Assembly (NCBI GenBank): GCA_029948255.1
Contig: JALIZF010001528.1
Location: forward strand, 310,001-374,000
DNA length: 64,000 bases
From: Telmatactis stephensoni
Taxonomy: Eukaryota; Cnidaria; Anthozoa; Actiniaria; Isophelliidae
Reading direction: 5' to 3'
Position numbers and translations under genes: made by a program. Within the stretch, counting starts at the first letter, position 1; each line of letters opens with the position of its first letter. The notes beneath the pieces are model-generated. The model did not search any database, had not been told where the DNA came from, and worked only from the letters and a program-made list of their open reading frames with translations. Shown here piece after piece: positions 30,887 to 40,949 of the stretch.

Positions 30887-32760
30887 GGGCTTTAACGAAA
30901 AAATCGTGACAAATAGCGTACAAACACCAAATTTCGTACAGATGATCGTTTTGGTATATGAAACAATTTAAAATGGGGTGCCATGAAATTCGAGTATCAG
31001 AATGAGTTTTTTGAGCACGGCAATTTCTTGTCATTCTTGCGTTACATTATGCAAATTAGAAAATTTCAAAGGCCGAAAATTTAAGCATATTTTTGCTATT
31101 ATGGTGGATATGTCTCCATGTATAATGAAATAAATATATGTTAACTAAAGCGAAGAGAGCATATACAAATGCATTAAACGCCCTCAGGTCAGTTCGACTT
31201 TCAAAGTAAACTAATTGTCACGAAGGACCGTGACTCAAAATATTTGCATGATTTTGGCAAGAAAATGTCACGCTGAACTTTGTTGTCGCTGCATTAGCCA
31301 ACTCAGTGAAAACGATGCTTTGCCATATATATAATGCTTCCTGTGGCTTCACAAAGTCATCCTGAGCTTTTTTACAAAATTAATGTTCAAGCAGTTTTCA
31401 CGAAAACCGGAAGAGCGTTCTATTAAAGGCCTAGTTCAAACGTCGCATCTCACATGTGCTGAATTCAATGCAAATTAGTCAAATCTTTTGTTTCTACTCA
31501 TTATCATCTCATGCATTTGCATTGAATTCAGCACATGTGAGATGCGACGTTTGAACTAGGCCTAAGGATACATTTGGGGATAAAGCGACGAACAAAATTC
31601 GTGCTCAACGTAGCAAAATTTAAGCCCAATAAGATGATTTTTACGAGTTTAGAATATAATTTTAGTTAGTCTTTTTAAACAATAATAAGCATCTTTGTTC
31701 GATTCGAGAGTAAAACAATATTTTACAGTCCTGACTCCGGGCTCATCTCAAATGTACGCTTAGTGCGCTCTTTCAGTTTTCGTGAAAATTGCTTGAAAGG
31801 TTTTGTTAAAAAGCTCAGAATGAAACCATAGAAAGCATTACGACGAATCATCGTTTTTACTGGTTTAATGTAACATTCTTAAATTAAGAGGAGATTTTTT
31901 TTCAATGACGAGCAATAATGGCGAAAAGCGCCAAAAACTAGACCTTCGTGCGAGTTTTAATCCAAATTTTCGTTCTGGATTAACACTCAAATCCTTTTTC
32001 TACTGGTTAAAAACTGATGTACCAAGATAAAATACCTGTTTAAAAAAAATTTTTGAATTGTACAAAGACTTTTTCTTGAATTTGTGTTGGGATTAAGCTT
32101 TTTCAAGCTGAATATAAAGAAAACATACAGAAAATGAGCAAATGAAGGCCTAAACCTCATTTTCAATCCAAATTTTCGTTTTGGATTAAGACTTTGATTC
32201 AACTTTCATCGGCCAAAACTACTTACAAACAACTTAAACTTTCTGACAGAAATGATTTTAATTCTATACAACAGCTATTCTTCAACTCGGGAGTTTTTGT
32301 CGTTCACTGCTCGAACTTGAAAAAAATCCCCTCTTAAAAAACCATTAAAGATGGCTAATGAAGTGGTAACGAAGTCTAGCATTTCCATGCCGAAAATTTG
32401 AGTCACAGCCCTCCGTGACAAGTAGCTCGCTTTGAAAGCTGGAAACCTGAGGGCATTTAAGGCATCTTTATATGCTTATTTTGTTTAATAGACATTTATC
32501 TCACTATCCACTAAGAAAATGCTAAATCTTCATCGTTCAACGTTTTCTAATTTGCATATTGTAACAAGAATAACGCGACAAATTACCGTATTCAAACACA
32601 CTTTCTGATACTCGAATTCCATGGCACCCCTTTTAAAATTCTTTCATATGCCTAAAGGATCATCTGTACCACGTTTGGTGCTTGTACGCTATTTGTCACG
32701 ATCCCGCCCTAGTTTTTATGGCGTTAAAATAGCACGCGCTCAATCAGACGATGAAGGCAT
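30887..32760. mobile_element. Large diverged foldback element (imperfect inverted repeat)
   Basis: Left-arm blocks recur inverted on the right. TCGTGACAAATAGCGTAC (30903) faces GTACGCTATTTGTCACGAT (32684). The GGGGTGCCATGAAATTCGAG block faces CTCGAATTCCATGGCACCCC. GCCCTCAGGT-type and AGTTTTCACGAAAAC blocks near 31180 and 31396 face partners near 32450 and 31775. The arms have diverged with indels. The right half (31860-32240) also matches 62110-62460 near the window's right end, so the family is dispersed. There is no coding frame. Confidence 0.7.
31427..31563. mobile_element. 137-bp MITE with about 49-bp perfect TIRs, nested in the foldback
   Basis: AGGCCTAGTTCAAACGTCGC to ...TTCAATGCAAAT is mirrored exactly at the right end, leaving a loop of about 38 bp. 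It sits in the centre of the larger inverted repeat, so it inserted there later or forms its loop. The target duplication is not clear (AAA versus TAA). Confidence 0.75.
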
Positions 32761-33052
32761 CGGAATTCATTCAAAAAAGTAATCAAATTTTTCTCATTTT
32801 TCCCAGTTTTCTTAAAAGTTTTTGCTTTTTTCCGATTAAAATAGGCAAAAAGTTTTAGTGCTTAGCAATACTGATAACGTCAAAATAAAAAAGTCCTGTT
32901 TTTGTAAAAGAAAAACATTCGAGTTGTGCACAAGTCTGTTTATCCTGTATTCAGACTTCAGCCATTCAGGTCAGGTATTTGAGATATCGTACGTTGCTAT
33001 GATTGGCGAGCGCGTATTTCTAAAAATAGCTCCGATAATTTTTCACTCCTAC

Positions 33053-33127
33053 CTGTTCTCTTGTGATTGTCTCCCCACATTTATTTGGGCAGCTTACAGG
33101 ACATTCTGGACATTCACTGATGTGCAT
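33053..33127 (-). CDS. TRAF-like protein, exon 5: TRAF-type zinc finger
   Basis: A 75-bp phase-0 exon (25 codons, residues 161-185) encodes MHISECPECPVSCPNKCGET, the CxxCPVxCPNxCG pattern of TRAF zinc fingers. The acceptor is ...TTAAAAG and the donor is CAG|GTAGGA. It precedes the 30-kb intron 5. A plus-strand reading frame over the same bases (32858-33142) is its antisense shadow. Confidence 0.85.
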
Positions 33128-33278
33128 CTTTTAATGAAATAATCACTTTAGTAATAATCACATAGTATGTTGTGGTGTTGGGGTGGGCAATGACGTTACT
33201 CGTCTTTAATTGAATGCTTTATAGCTTCACTTCACTAAACTTTATTGTGCTATCTCCAAATGATATGTATCAATGCCA

Positions 33279-33608
33279 TATGCACTAACAGGTCACGTGA
33301 CCCCATCTCCCCTAAATCAAGCAGCACCATCAAAACGAACTCAAAAAATGAAAGAGCACCTCGATATTAGTAAAAGTGCAAAGTTTTAGTTTATAAGATG
33401 AATAAGAGAAAAAATGACAGCAAATTTGAGATCAGATCTAGATATTTTCTTATCTTAAATTTGTCATATCATTTCTCCTGTATTACACCTTATGAGCTGA
33501 AACTTTGAACTTTTACTAATATCAAGATGCTCTTACAATTTCTGGTGTTCATTTTGACGGTGCCGCTTGACTTGGGGGAGATAGTTTCACGTGACCTGTT
33601 AGTGCATA
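33279..33608. mobile_element. Foldback element with TCACGTGA ends (copy A)
   Basis: It starts TATGCACTAACAGGTCACGT and ends with the inverted TCACGTGACCTGTTAGTGCA plus TA. Its inner arms (ATATTAGTAAAAGTGCAAAG versus CTTTGAACTTTTACTAATAT) also pair. Two relatives lie at 54949-55260 (truncated) and 56003-56404. Each end carries the E-box palindrome CACGTG. It lies in TRAF intron 4, just 5' of exon 5. There is no coding potential. Confidence 0.82.
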
Positions 33609-33824
33609 TAGCCTATTCCTATCGATTTCTTGCTCGGGTCGCTCGGGTCATAATACTTCACTTTCGAGTTCATTTTGCTCAGTGTTAGTCTCAACTCCGC
33701 GTAATATATTCTTTTGTGTCATTACTCCGCGTTCTCTTGGGGGAAGATATGTGCCTAGTCTCTAGTATCAAAAAAGTGTATAACACAGAAGCTTTGCGCT
33801 ATGTTATAGCTAGAAGCATTTTAC

Positions 33825-33989
33825 CTGCAATAAACAAAACGTGTAAGTATTATTGCAGTGAGGACATGACACAATCCTGTACAGACATTCATCTTGTTGG
33901 TGTCTAACCATTTCATGACGAGGTCTCCTAACGCTGCATTCTTTGTTGTCACAGTCCACAATTTTATAGTCACATTGGTTTCCATGGAT
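33825..33989 (-). CDS. TRAF-like protein, exon 4: two TRAF-type zinc-finger repeats
   Basis: A 165-bp phase-0 exon (55 codons, residues 106-160) carries cysteine and histidine spacing typical of zf-TRAF: QCDYKIVDC...CSVRRPRHEMVRH...CLYRIVSCPHC. The acceptor is TTCTGCTGCAG and the donor is CAG|GTAAAA. Conserved aromatic and hydrophobic residues between the metal ligands fit the family. There is no stop or frameshift. Confidence 0.9.
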
Positions 33990-34120
33990 CTGCAGCAGAA
34001 GATACATCAAAATAGACATTTTTACTATTTTAGCAAAGAGATAATTATCATGTAATAAGTATTAGTTGACGAGTGCTCCTTCTAATTTATGATAAACAGC
34101 AATTGATATAATAGATATAC

Positions 34121-34219
34121 CTCAGCATTTCTCAATTCCCCTTCCCAGTTGCAGGCTTTTTCATTGCACTTTATCTTGAACGAAAGAATGTCTCGTTTCC
34201 ATGCTGTGTCTTCAAATAC
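34121..34219 (-). CDS. TRAF-like protein, exon 3: RING-to-zinc-finger linker and first finger
   Basis: A 99-bp phase-0 exon (33 codons, residues 73-105) encodes VFEDTAWKRDILSFKIKC followed by NEKACNWEGEL. TRAF proteins have an equivalent FxDxxxxREI / C...GCxWxGEL block at this position. The acceptor ends GTTTGAAG and the donor is GAG|GTATAT. The exon is not in any long ORF and was recognised from this block. Confidence 0.88.
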
Positions 34220-34487
34220 CTTCAAACCAGGAACGCAATTAGTTTTTTAAAGATAAATCTAGCCTTGGGAGTTTCCTGCGTGTATAAAAGTATAGGGGGT
34301 GCTGATTGACAATATGCAATTGTTTTGTTGATTTTATCTTTTATCAATCAAATGTGTGATTTATTAAAGTTTTCAGCCGTTTCAGCTCTTTCAGCCCTTT
34401 CATTTTCAGCCATTTACCGCGACCCGGTGCTAGTCGCACCTTTTTAGAGTTTAAAATATGCGATTTGGTATTTTTCAGGTGTTGAAT

Positions 34488-35711
34488 TTACACCCGATTT
34501 CAAAAGAGTGCGAACTTTCGGAATTTGTTTTCGTCGACCGACATTCACTCGACTGGCATTCACTCGACGGTTTAGTAACCACGCACCACTGACAAAGGCG
34601 AGAATTTACCGATTATATCTTTGGATGAACAAATATGAAAACGTTTTCTGACGATCTGCGATGGAGGGTGATTTATCACCAGGTTATAGTATGGCTCCGA
34701 CATCAAAGAAACTTGTCGTGCTCTATTTGTTGGCAAGACGTTTGTGTGTAAAATTCGAAGACTGTACAAAAACGTGGGAGATGTTTCACGTCGTGCAAGA
34801 CGTGGACGACCTCGATTACTTACTTGTGAGTATGAATAATTTTTTAAAATTAGCCTCTTGTTTGCTCAGGAAGGGGGAAAATACACAGTATACTGATTGA
34901 ATGTTATCTATTCAAGGTGAAGAAAATAACACTCTCAAGTCGATGGTTCTGTTAAAACCCGATCTTTACTTAGACGAATATCAAGTTCTGGTAAGAGTTA
35001 ACGGGTTAAAGTAGTGAGCATGTCAACGCTTTGCAGGTCACTATTTAAATTGTTTGCTGTAAAGACTTCTATGTAAAGTATTTTACCTTTTTTGTGTCAG
35101 CCGCATGCTAATCTGAGCAGTGCTGTACTTCGGTGTCCGTTCCTCTGTACTTCGGGATATTCTTTTAGAGCTTGTCAGTATGCCAGCTTCATTTACAACA
35201 GACACAACAAGAAGGTTTCGTTTCCCTTTACAAACATAGTAGATAGCTTCAATTACGCAGTCTTGGTGTTCATCTGTGTGCCTTGGAGTATCTTTCTGAA
35301 TGCGTTTTTTAGCGACTTCAATGACTTCACGTCTTCGTCGTTCAGAATGCTGGCAATCGGATCTCCAACTGCCTTCCCATTACAAGTCTTGGTGTGAAGA
35401 AGGATATTTCTCTTTGTACTAGTACAAGTGTCAGCAACAAATACTACCCTATTTTGCTCCATAAATATACAAGTCTTGGCGTGAAGAAGGATATTTCTCT
35501 TTGTACTAGTACAAGTGTCAGCAACAAATACTACCCTATTTTGCTCCATAAATACTTCAATTTGAACTGAACTAAACTGAAATATCGACAATGAATATCA
35601 GACAAGACGCTGGTGCCTGGCTACTAAGCCGTCGAGTGAATGTCGGTCGAGTGAATGTCGGTCGACGAAAACAAATTCCGAAAGTTCGCACTCTTTTGAA
35701 ATCGGGTGTAA
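34488..35711. mobile_element. 1.2-kb element with about 105-bp TIRs
   Basis: TTACACCCGATTTCAAAAGA at the left and its inverted copy at the right (ending GAAATCGGGTGTAA) extend inward for about 105 bp. They include a repeated GACATTCACTCGAC word. The interior has a plus frame from ATG 34661 (MEGDLSPGYSMAPTSKK...) ending at a donor-like GTGAGT at about 34828, and an 87-bp tandem duplication at 35381-35555. I recognise no transposase: it is probably a deletion derivative. It lies in TRAF intron 2. Confidence 0.75.
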
Positions 35712-35975
35712 TGTCTGCAATCTAGTTTGGTCTTACAATGATAACTTTTAGGGTGTTTAGGGAAAGAATTTTAGGTAATGTTTCAAAACCTTCATTGGTG
35801 GAATAGGTTCAAGCTAAAATCGAATTTAGCTTTTAATTCGTAAGAATGATATAATTCTATCGTTTATATAATATTGGTATCTTTTAGTGTTACAATTTCA
35901 AAGCCACGCCCACTGCAAAAAGATGTCCGGTATCCGTTTTGGGATATATTTATTTGACACAAGAGCATTGAGCTT

Positions 35976-36384
35976 AAGGCGCTGTTACACGATGCAATTT
36001 TTCTTGCAACTTGCAACGCAATGCTGACAAAACCAGAGCATTTCAAGTTGCTGGCAAGATGTCAGACGCTCGCAATTCTCTTTGCAACTCGCAACGCAAC
36101 TCTTTCTTGACCTTCGAAAAACCAGATATATCCGTGGTCACTACGTTCTGATTGGTCATTTGCGACAGGGATTGCATTGCAGGTTGCTGGATAGATGTTA
36201 CACGCTGCAGCGTGCTTCGCAACGTTGCAAAGTGTAGAAACTCGTTTAACTTTTTCTGCAACTTTCTACGTTGCATTGCAAGTTGCAGAGAAGGGTGTTA
36301 CACGCGCGCGCAATCTCTTCTGCAACTTGCAACGCAACGGCGCAAGTTGCAAGCTAGAAAAATTGCACCGGGTAACAGCACCTT
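35976..36384. mobile_element. MITE rich in TTGCAACTTGCAACGCAA repeats
   Basis: The ends AAGGCGCTGTTACACGATGC and the inverted GCACCGGGTAACAGCACCTT define about 409 bp. The interior repeats GCAACTTGCAACGCAAC-like words in both orientations many times. ORFs in both strands (for example 36152-36515) arise from these repeats and are not genes. It lies in TRAF intron 2. Confidence 0.75.
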
Positions 36385-36622
36385 TAGTTTTGATTTTTTT
36401 TTTTTTCAAATATATCTTCTGCGTTTATATAATTGGATGTGTCAGTTCTATGATGATGGAAAAATTAGTGGCATACCGTGGATATCCTACTTGTCGTTTA
36501 TCTAAATACAAGTGACTCGCCGATATGCCATTGGAAACCATTGTATAACTAGTAAAGAAATATAGGAAATTGCCCTTAATTAAAGGTACAAGAAGTAAAT
36601 TAGATGGTCACGATCAACTTAC

Positions 36623-36674
36623 TTGTAGTGGAGTATATTCAAGAGGTTTCCTGTCCACCGGACAATGTGGATTG
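36623..36674 (-). CDS. TRAF-like protein, exon 2: second half of the RING finger
   Basis: A 52-bp micro-exon supplies the last RING metal pair as C59-P-V-D62 (NPHCPVDRKPLEYTPLQ), the C-P-x-D-R ending seen in TRAF RINGs. The acceptor is TCTATTAACAG and the donor is CAA|GTAAGT. It begins with the single base that completes the codon left open by exon 1 (phase 2) and ends in phase 0, matching exon 3. A near-copy of this exon with its acceptor lies in the other orientation at 29203. Confidence 0.88.
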
Positions 36675-37380
36675 CTGTTAATAGATAAAATTCAATAAAT
36701 GTGTATTAGAACATTAGTTTTTCACTTTACTTTTGTACAAATATCTTGTGAGATACAGCATAATGAATAAGGTAACGAGATAAAACAGGAAAATATTCCA
36801 GTGCCATCGTGTGCATTTATGGTTTTCATTTCAATTAAATAAAGCTGCATGCGGATTTTGTCAACTAAGGAGATTTGGAGAGATAGAATACATCATAGTG
36901 TCCCCTTCAATTAATTGTGGTTTGCATACTTGGATGTGACTTATAAAGAATAGCACAGTCAAACAGCTAAACTTTAAACCCTTTAAGGACTGGGCATGAC
37001 TAAACTGCAAAACGTACTCTGTTTTAGGTGATGCTTGTTGAAAATTTTCATCCATAATAGTCCTAAAATACGGATACCAGACGCCTTTTTGCAATTGACG
37101 TTTCATTCGTATTTCACTCTCGCGTTTATGGACAACACGTTTTTGATTGAATCTTTGCCACAATGCAAACAAAGGCCAGGCCTTTGACACCAAAAATACT
37201 AAACTCAATGTCAGATTCGTGAATTTTGATTTCCGGAACAAGTTCCAAAGGCATCGTTCCAGCAGCAGGGGTACTTTTTCTGGGGGCCAAAAAGGAACGA
37301 CAGGTAGAGAATACCCCATTTGGGTCTCCGCCTCAGGGGGAGGGGGTTTGTACCATTTTCTTTAGAGTGCACAGGAAAAA
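36675..37380. other. TRAF intron 1, no gene recognised
   Basis: This holds a 152-residue minus frame (36861-37319) overlapping plus frames of similar size. None has a motif I recognise, and openness in both strands argues against coding. Confidence 0.35.
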
Positions 37381-38065
37381 ATATGGTTTTCCACATTGGG
37401 AAAAATTGGAAAAATTGGAAAAAAAATTGGAAAAATTCACAATCTTGGAGAAAAAATGGGAAATCATAAACCCATTATTGGGAACCGAAGGGGAATTTTT
37501 TCAAATTTTTAACGTCCTTCTGAAACAAACCCAATAAAATCTCAATCTTGGAAAGTCACTGAGAGTGTTTTTTTTAATCAATTCCCTTTTTTGTGCAATT
37601 AATGGGAATATTTATCCAGCTGAATCCCAGAGCTGGGAAAAGAATGGGAAACTGTTCATAACATAATCCCAAACAAGGGAAATAAATGGGAATGTGTTCC
37701 CAATTGAATCCTTAACTTGGGAAATGAAAGGGAATGTGTTCCCAATTGAATCCTTAACTTGGGAAATGAATGGGAACATTTTCCCAATTGATTCCTACCC
37801 AATGGAAAAGAATGAGAAACTGCTCATAACATAATCCCAAACAAGGGAAATGAATGGGAATGCGTTCCCAATTGAATCCTTAACTTGGGAAATGGATGAG
37901 GAACATTTTCCCAATTGATTCCTTAACTTGGGAAATGAATGGGAACATTTTCCCAATTGACTCCTACCCAATGGAATAGAATGGGAAACTGTTCACAACA
38001 TACTCCCAAACAAGGGAAATAAATGGGAATGTGTTCCCAATTGAATCCCTAACTTGGGAAATTAA
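37381..38065. repeat. GGGAAA/TTCCCA-rich irregular minisatellite
   Basis: It begins with GGAAAAATTGGAAAAA runs. From about 37590 it alternates blocks of the types AATGGGAA(C/T)..TTCCCAATTGA and TTCCTTAACTTGGGAAATG. A longer block (AACTGTTCATAACATAATCC) recurs about every 160-180 bp. Units are self-complementary (TGGGAA/TTCCCA). It is in the same intron as the second GGGA array at 46.4 kb, but the unit differs. Confidence 0.8.
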
Positions 38066-38834
38066 AAGGCTGCCAGAAATCTTGACAGTTGAAATTAGTT
38101 GTTGTTTGATTGACAAATATAAAAAATACTTTCACCCAACCTGATTTTTCTCATAAACCATTTTTGTGACAAAACCTGTTGATCTTTGCTGACTGTATAT
38201 AATATAGATCTAGAATGGTCCTATTGGTCTTGTGGGCTTCCTGTGGGTGTGCCTGTTCATTTTGGTCAGCAGTCTCGCGTTTTACTAGGTTTTGGCGGGA
38301 AAAGTTGAGTTTGGCGAGTTTGCACACAGTTCACTTGCAGAGCAAACAAAGGCTGCTAAATCAACACTTCTTTCTTCACTTTATGAGAGAAATGTTTGAA
38401 AATCACTTGAAAATGAAGGTAAGCTAGGATTTTTAAAAGGATTTTTAAATAATACAGGTGATATTGCCAATTCTATCTGAGTTTCGTTTTGTTTCTGGTC
38501 TTTCTGCTGTTTGTGAGCGCTAAGTTATATCACTTGATTGTTTGGGCATTTTAAAGACTAATGTTCAAGCTAAGTTAAGCTTATATCTTGTTTTAATTAG
38601 TACTTGATTATTGGAATTATGAGTTATGGTTTCCTCTTTAAATTTTTCTTTCAGGAAAAATGTAAATATTTAAGAAAATCTTCACTTGAACAAAATATGA
38701 AATCACTTTTCTCAGTGATTGTCTAGTACATAGCCCGGAACGCGCTGCATTCTGATTGGCTGTCGTCCGACCTTGCATAATTGAACACGATTGGTCAATT
38801 TCTTTGTCTCCCCGTGTCAATATGGCGGACCAAG

Positions 38835-38972
38835 ATGGCGGCCGAAGAAGACAAAGAAAACGCAGAAAATCAATTTTCTTGCTTCGAAAATGCAAACATT
38901 TGTCAAGACGAAACTTGCAATGGAGTAATGAAGCATTGCCACTGCAACATATGCTTCTTCAAAACTCAGAAT
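38835..38972 (+). CDS. Candidate first exon of a plus-strand gene (Cys-rich)
   Basis: CAAGATGGCGGCC at 38831 is both a strong start context and the YY1-type motif often found at animal gene starts. It is preceded by a CCAAT-like GATTGGTCAAT at 38790. The frame reads MAAEEDKENAENQ, then CFENANICQDETCNGVMKHC and HCNICFFKTQN, ending in phase 0 at AAT|GTATGT. The paired cysteines suggest a zinc-binding region. I recognise no family. A possible partner exon after TTTCTTTCAG at 45888 is in phase but weak. The alternative is a transposon-borne first exon: CCCCGTGTCAATATGGCGGA also occurs inverted at 45.6 kb. Confidence 0.35.
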
Positions 38973-39346
38973 GTATGTATAGTGGAAATTTGACGGTTTT
39001 TGACGCGAGAGTACCAGCTTTTTTGCCTATTTTGTGGAAAACAAAACTGCAAGAACCAAAACGTAAATGCCAACAAAAAGTCCTCGAGGAAAGTTCTGAT
39101 CAGTGTTTGACATTTTGCGCAGTCGGTCGCTAAATGATTTTGTTGTTTAATCTGTAGAGGCTCTTGTATAGCGTTTTCTTCTTCTTCTTCTTCTTCTTCT
39201 TCCAAGTTGAGCCCACCTCCTTCTGTGAAGATTCTTGTGAGCTTTGTGCAGTGTGAGGGTGCTCAACGTAAAACGTTTTGAAAGTGGTGCAGGTGCAGAT
39301 AAAAAAAAAGTAAAATGAAATAAAATGTTTTTAGTTTGCTGGGGCT

Positions 39347-40125
39347 TCAGGTTAGGTGTGACCAAAGTCTGTCCTTGAAGACATTTAGACTTGGTGCTAG
39401 CACTATTAAGTCTGGTAGCTGGTTCCAATCTCGTACTGTTCTTGGAAGGAATGAGAACTGATGATATTGGGTTCTTGAAAAGGGAACTTTGAGGCCCTGT
39501 ACGTTTACATGTCTTGAGGGCTTTCCATGAGGTGATATCACTATTTGACAGCCCATATCCACCAACTTATTACGTATTTTGTATAACATGCATAGTCTTA
39601 AGACCTTCCTTCGAGTTTGCAGAGATATCCATCCAGTCTGAGAGAGCATAGCACTGACACTTTCATATCTATCATATTTATTTAAGACAAAGCGGACCGC
39701 TCTTCGCTGAATCATTTCTATCTTGTTTATGTTCTCCTGGGTGAAGGGGTCCCAAACAGTGCAAGCATATTCTAGGGAGGGTCGTATTAAGGTATTATAT
39801 GCAGTAGTCTTTAGCCTAGTAGAGCCGATCCTGAGGTTTCTTCTTAGGAAGCCTAGCGTCCTGTTTGCTTTGTTAGTGATGTTCTCAATGTGCTTGTTCC
39901 ATCTCAGGTCCGATGTTATAGTTACTCCAAGGTATTTAGCAACATCTACTGATTTGAGGATTTTACCATGAAGGACATAATTCCTATGTACCATGGTGGC
40001 CTTACGACCCACACTAATTACTTCACACTTGTCAGGATGGAACTCCATTTTCTATATTTTTTCCCACGCTGCCAGCTTATTTAGATCATCCTGCAGGACT
40101 TGAGTGTCCTCTTCAGAGCAGATGG
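39347..40125 (-). CDS. LINE ORF2, C-terminal piece: reverse-transcriptase thumb and tail
   Basis: This continues with ICSEEDTQVLQDDLNKLAAW and MEFHPDKCEV, then YLGVTITSDLRWNKHI, LIRPSLEYACTVWDPF, IEMIQRRAVRFV and a stop at 39347. This is the standard tail of jockey/CR1/L2-group polymerases. Its apparent ATG at 40048 is internal. No stop or frameshift is seen. Confidence 0.9.
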
Positions 40126-40129
40126 TTAA

Positions 40130-40949
40130 TGACGTTCGCGGGTAAAGGAGTTAACGTTCAGATCTGTTTTAAACTTCACATGGACAAACTACATTATATT
40201 GGTGTTCAAAATTATGAATAAAAAAGGGGGGGTACGGGCTTCGTTGTTTCGTAAATCACTTGACAAGCAGGGTATGTTTTGTAAAAATTCGCGCGCGTTA
40301 TGCGAAACATAATACTTCTCAATAACACCTCATTTATTGAACTTCAAAATTAAAAATCGCTAGAAAAAGATATGGATCTCAACTACAATTGTCGCTTGAC
40401 ATTTTGGATATGAATTGGTGCTTTAAAGAGACTATCGGAGATAATTATGAGCTTTTAAATCGGCGCGTTGCAGTCATTTTCGAACTCGTTTACATCTCGA
40501 TTTTTTTGGTAAACTTGATCTCCTTCAAAACTCAACGTTCAGTTTTTTTTCGTTTCGACATATATTGTAGAGAATGTCAATAGCTTCATTTCCAAAACAA
40601 AAAAAAGGGGGGCAACGGGCTTCGTTTTCGAAATATTTCACGCTTTTCACGTCAAAATCCGGCAATCCGCTCGCCATCTTGAAAACCGAGTGGAGACTGG
40701 GTTTCGTGGGTTCCTTTTTTGTCTTTTTTCTTTCTTTTTTCTGCGCTTTTTCAATCCAAATAATTTTTTTCAACCTTGAATTTCCATTATTTTAATTTTT
40801 CCTACAAACTTGAACAATTTTTTCTTCAAAAAAAGAAAAAAAGAAATTATCGAAAAAATATTGTTTTACGGCCGCCATCTTGGATTTTGTTGAGCGCGCG
40901 CGCTAGCCTGCGCAGTAAAAGTGCGCGTGAACAATGCCCGCGAACGTCT
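40130..40949. mobile_element. 820-bp TTAA-flanked DNA element inside the LINE
   Basis: TTAA flanks both ends (40126-40129 and 40950-40953). The ends are TGACGTTCGCGGG and CCCGCGAACGTCT, a 12/13 inverted match. Excision leaving one TTAA restores the LINE frame. TTAA duplication is the mark of piggyBac-type transposition, although the ends do not start with the usual CCC. The interior repeats a GGGGGG..ACGGGCTTCGTT block (about 40225 and 40605) and has CGCGCGCG and GCCGCCATCTTGG patches near 40880. There is no transposase. Confidence 0.85.

Noticed and set aside
32858..33142. 94-residue plus-strand ORF
   Set aside because: Antisense to TRAF exon 5, which has the recognisable zinc-finger sequence.
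35253..35591. 112-residue minus-strand ORF with an internal repeat
   Set aside because: Created by an 87-bp tandem duplication inside the TIR element; no family recognised.
36152..36515. Overlapping plus-strand ORFs of 106-117 residues
   Set aside because: They come from the GCAACTTGCAACG repeats of a MITE and are open in several frames at once.
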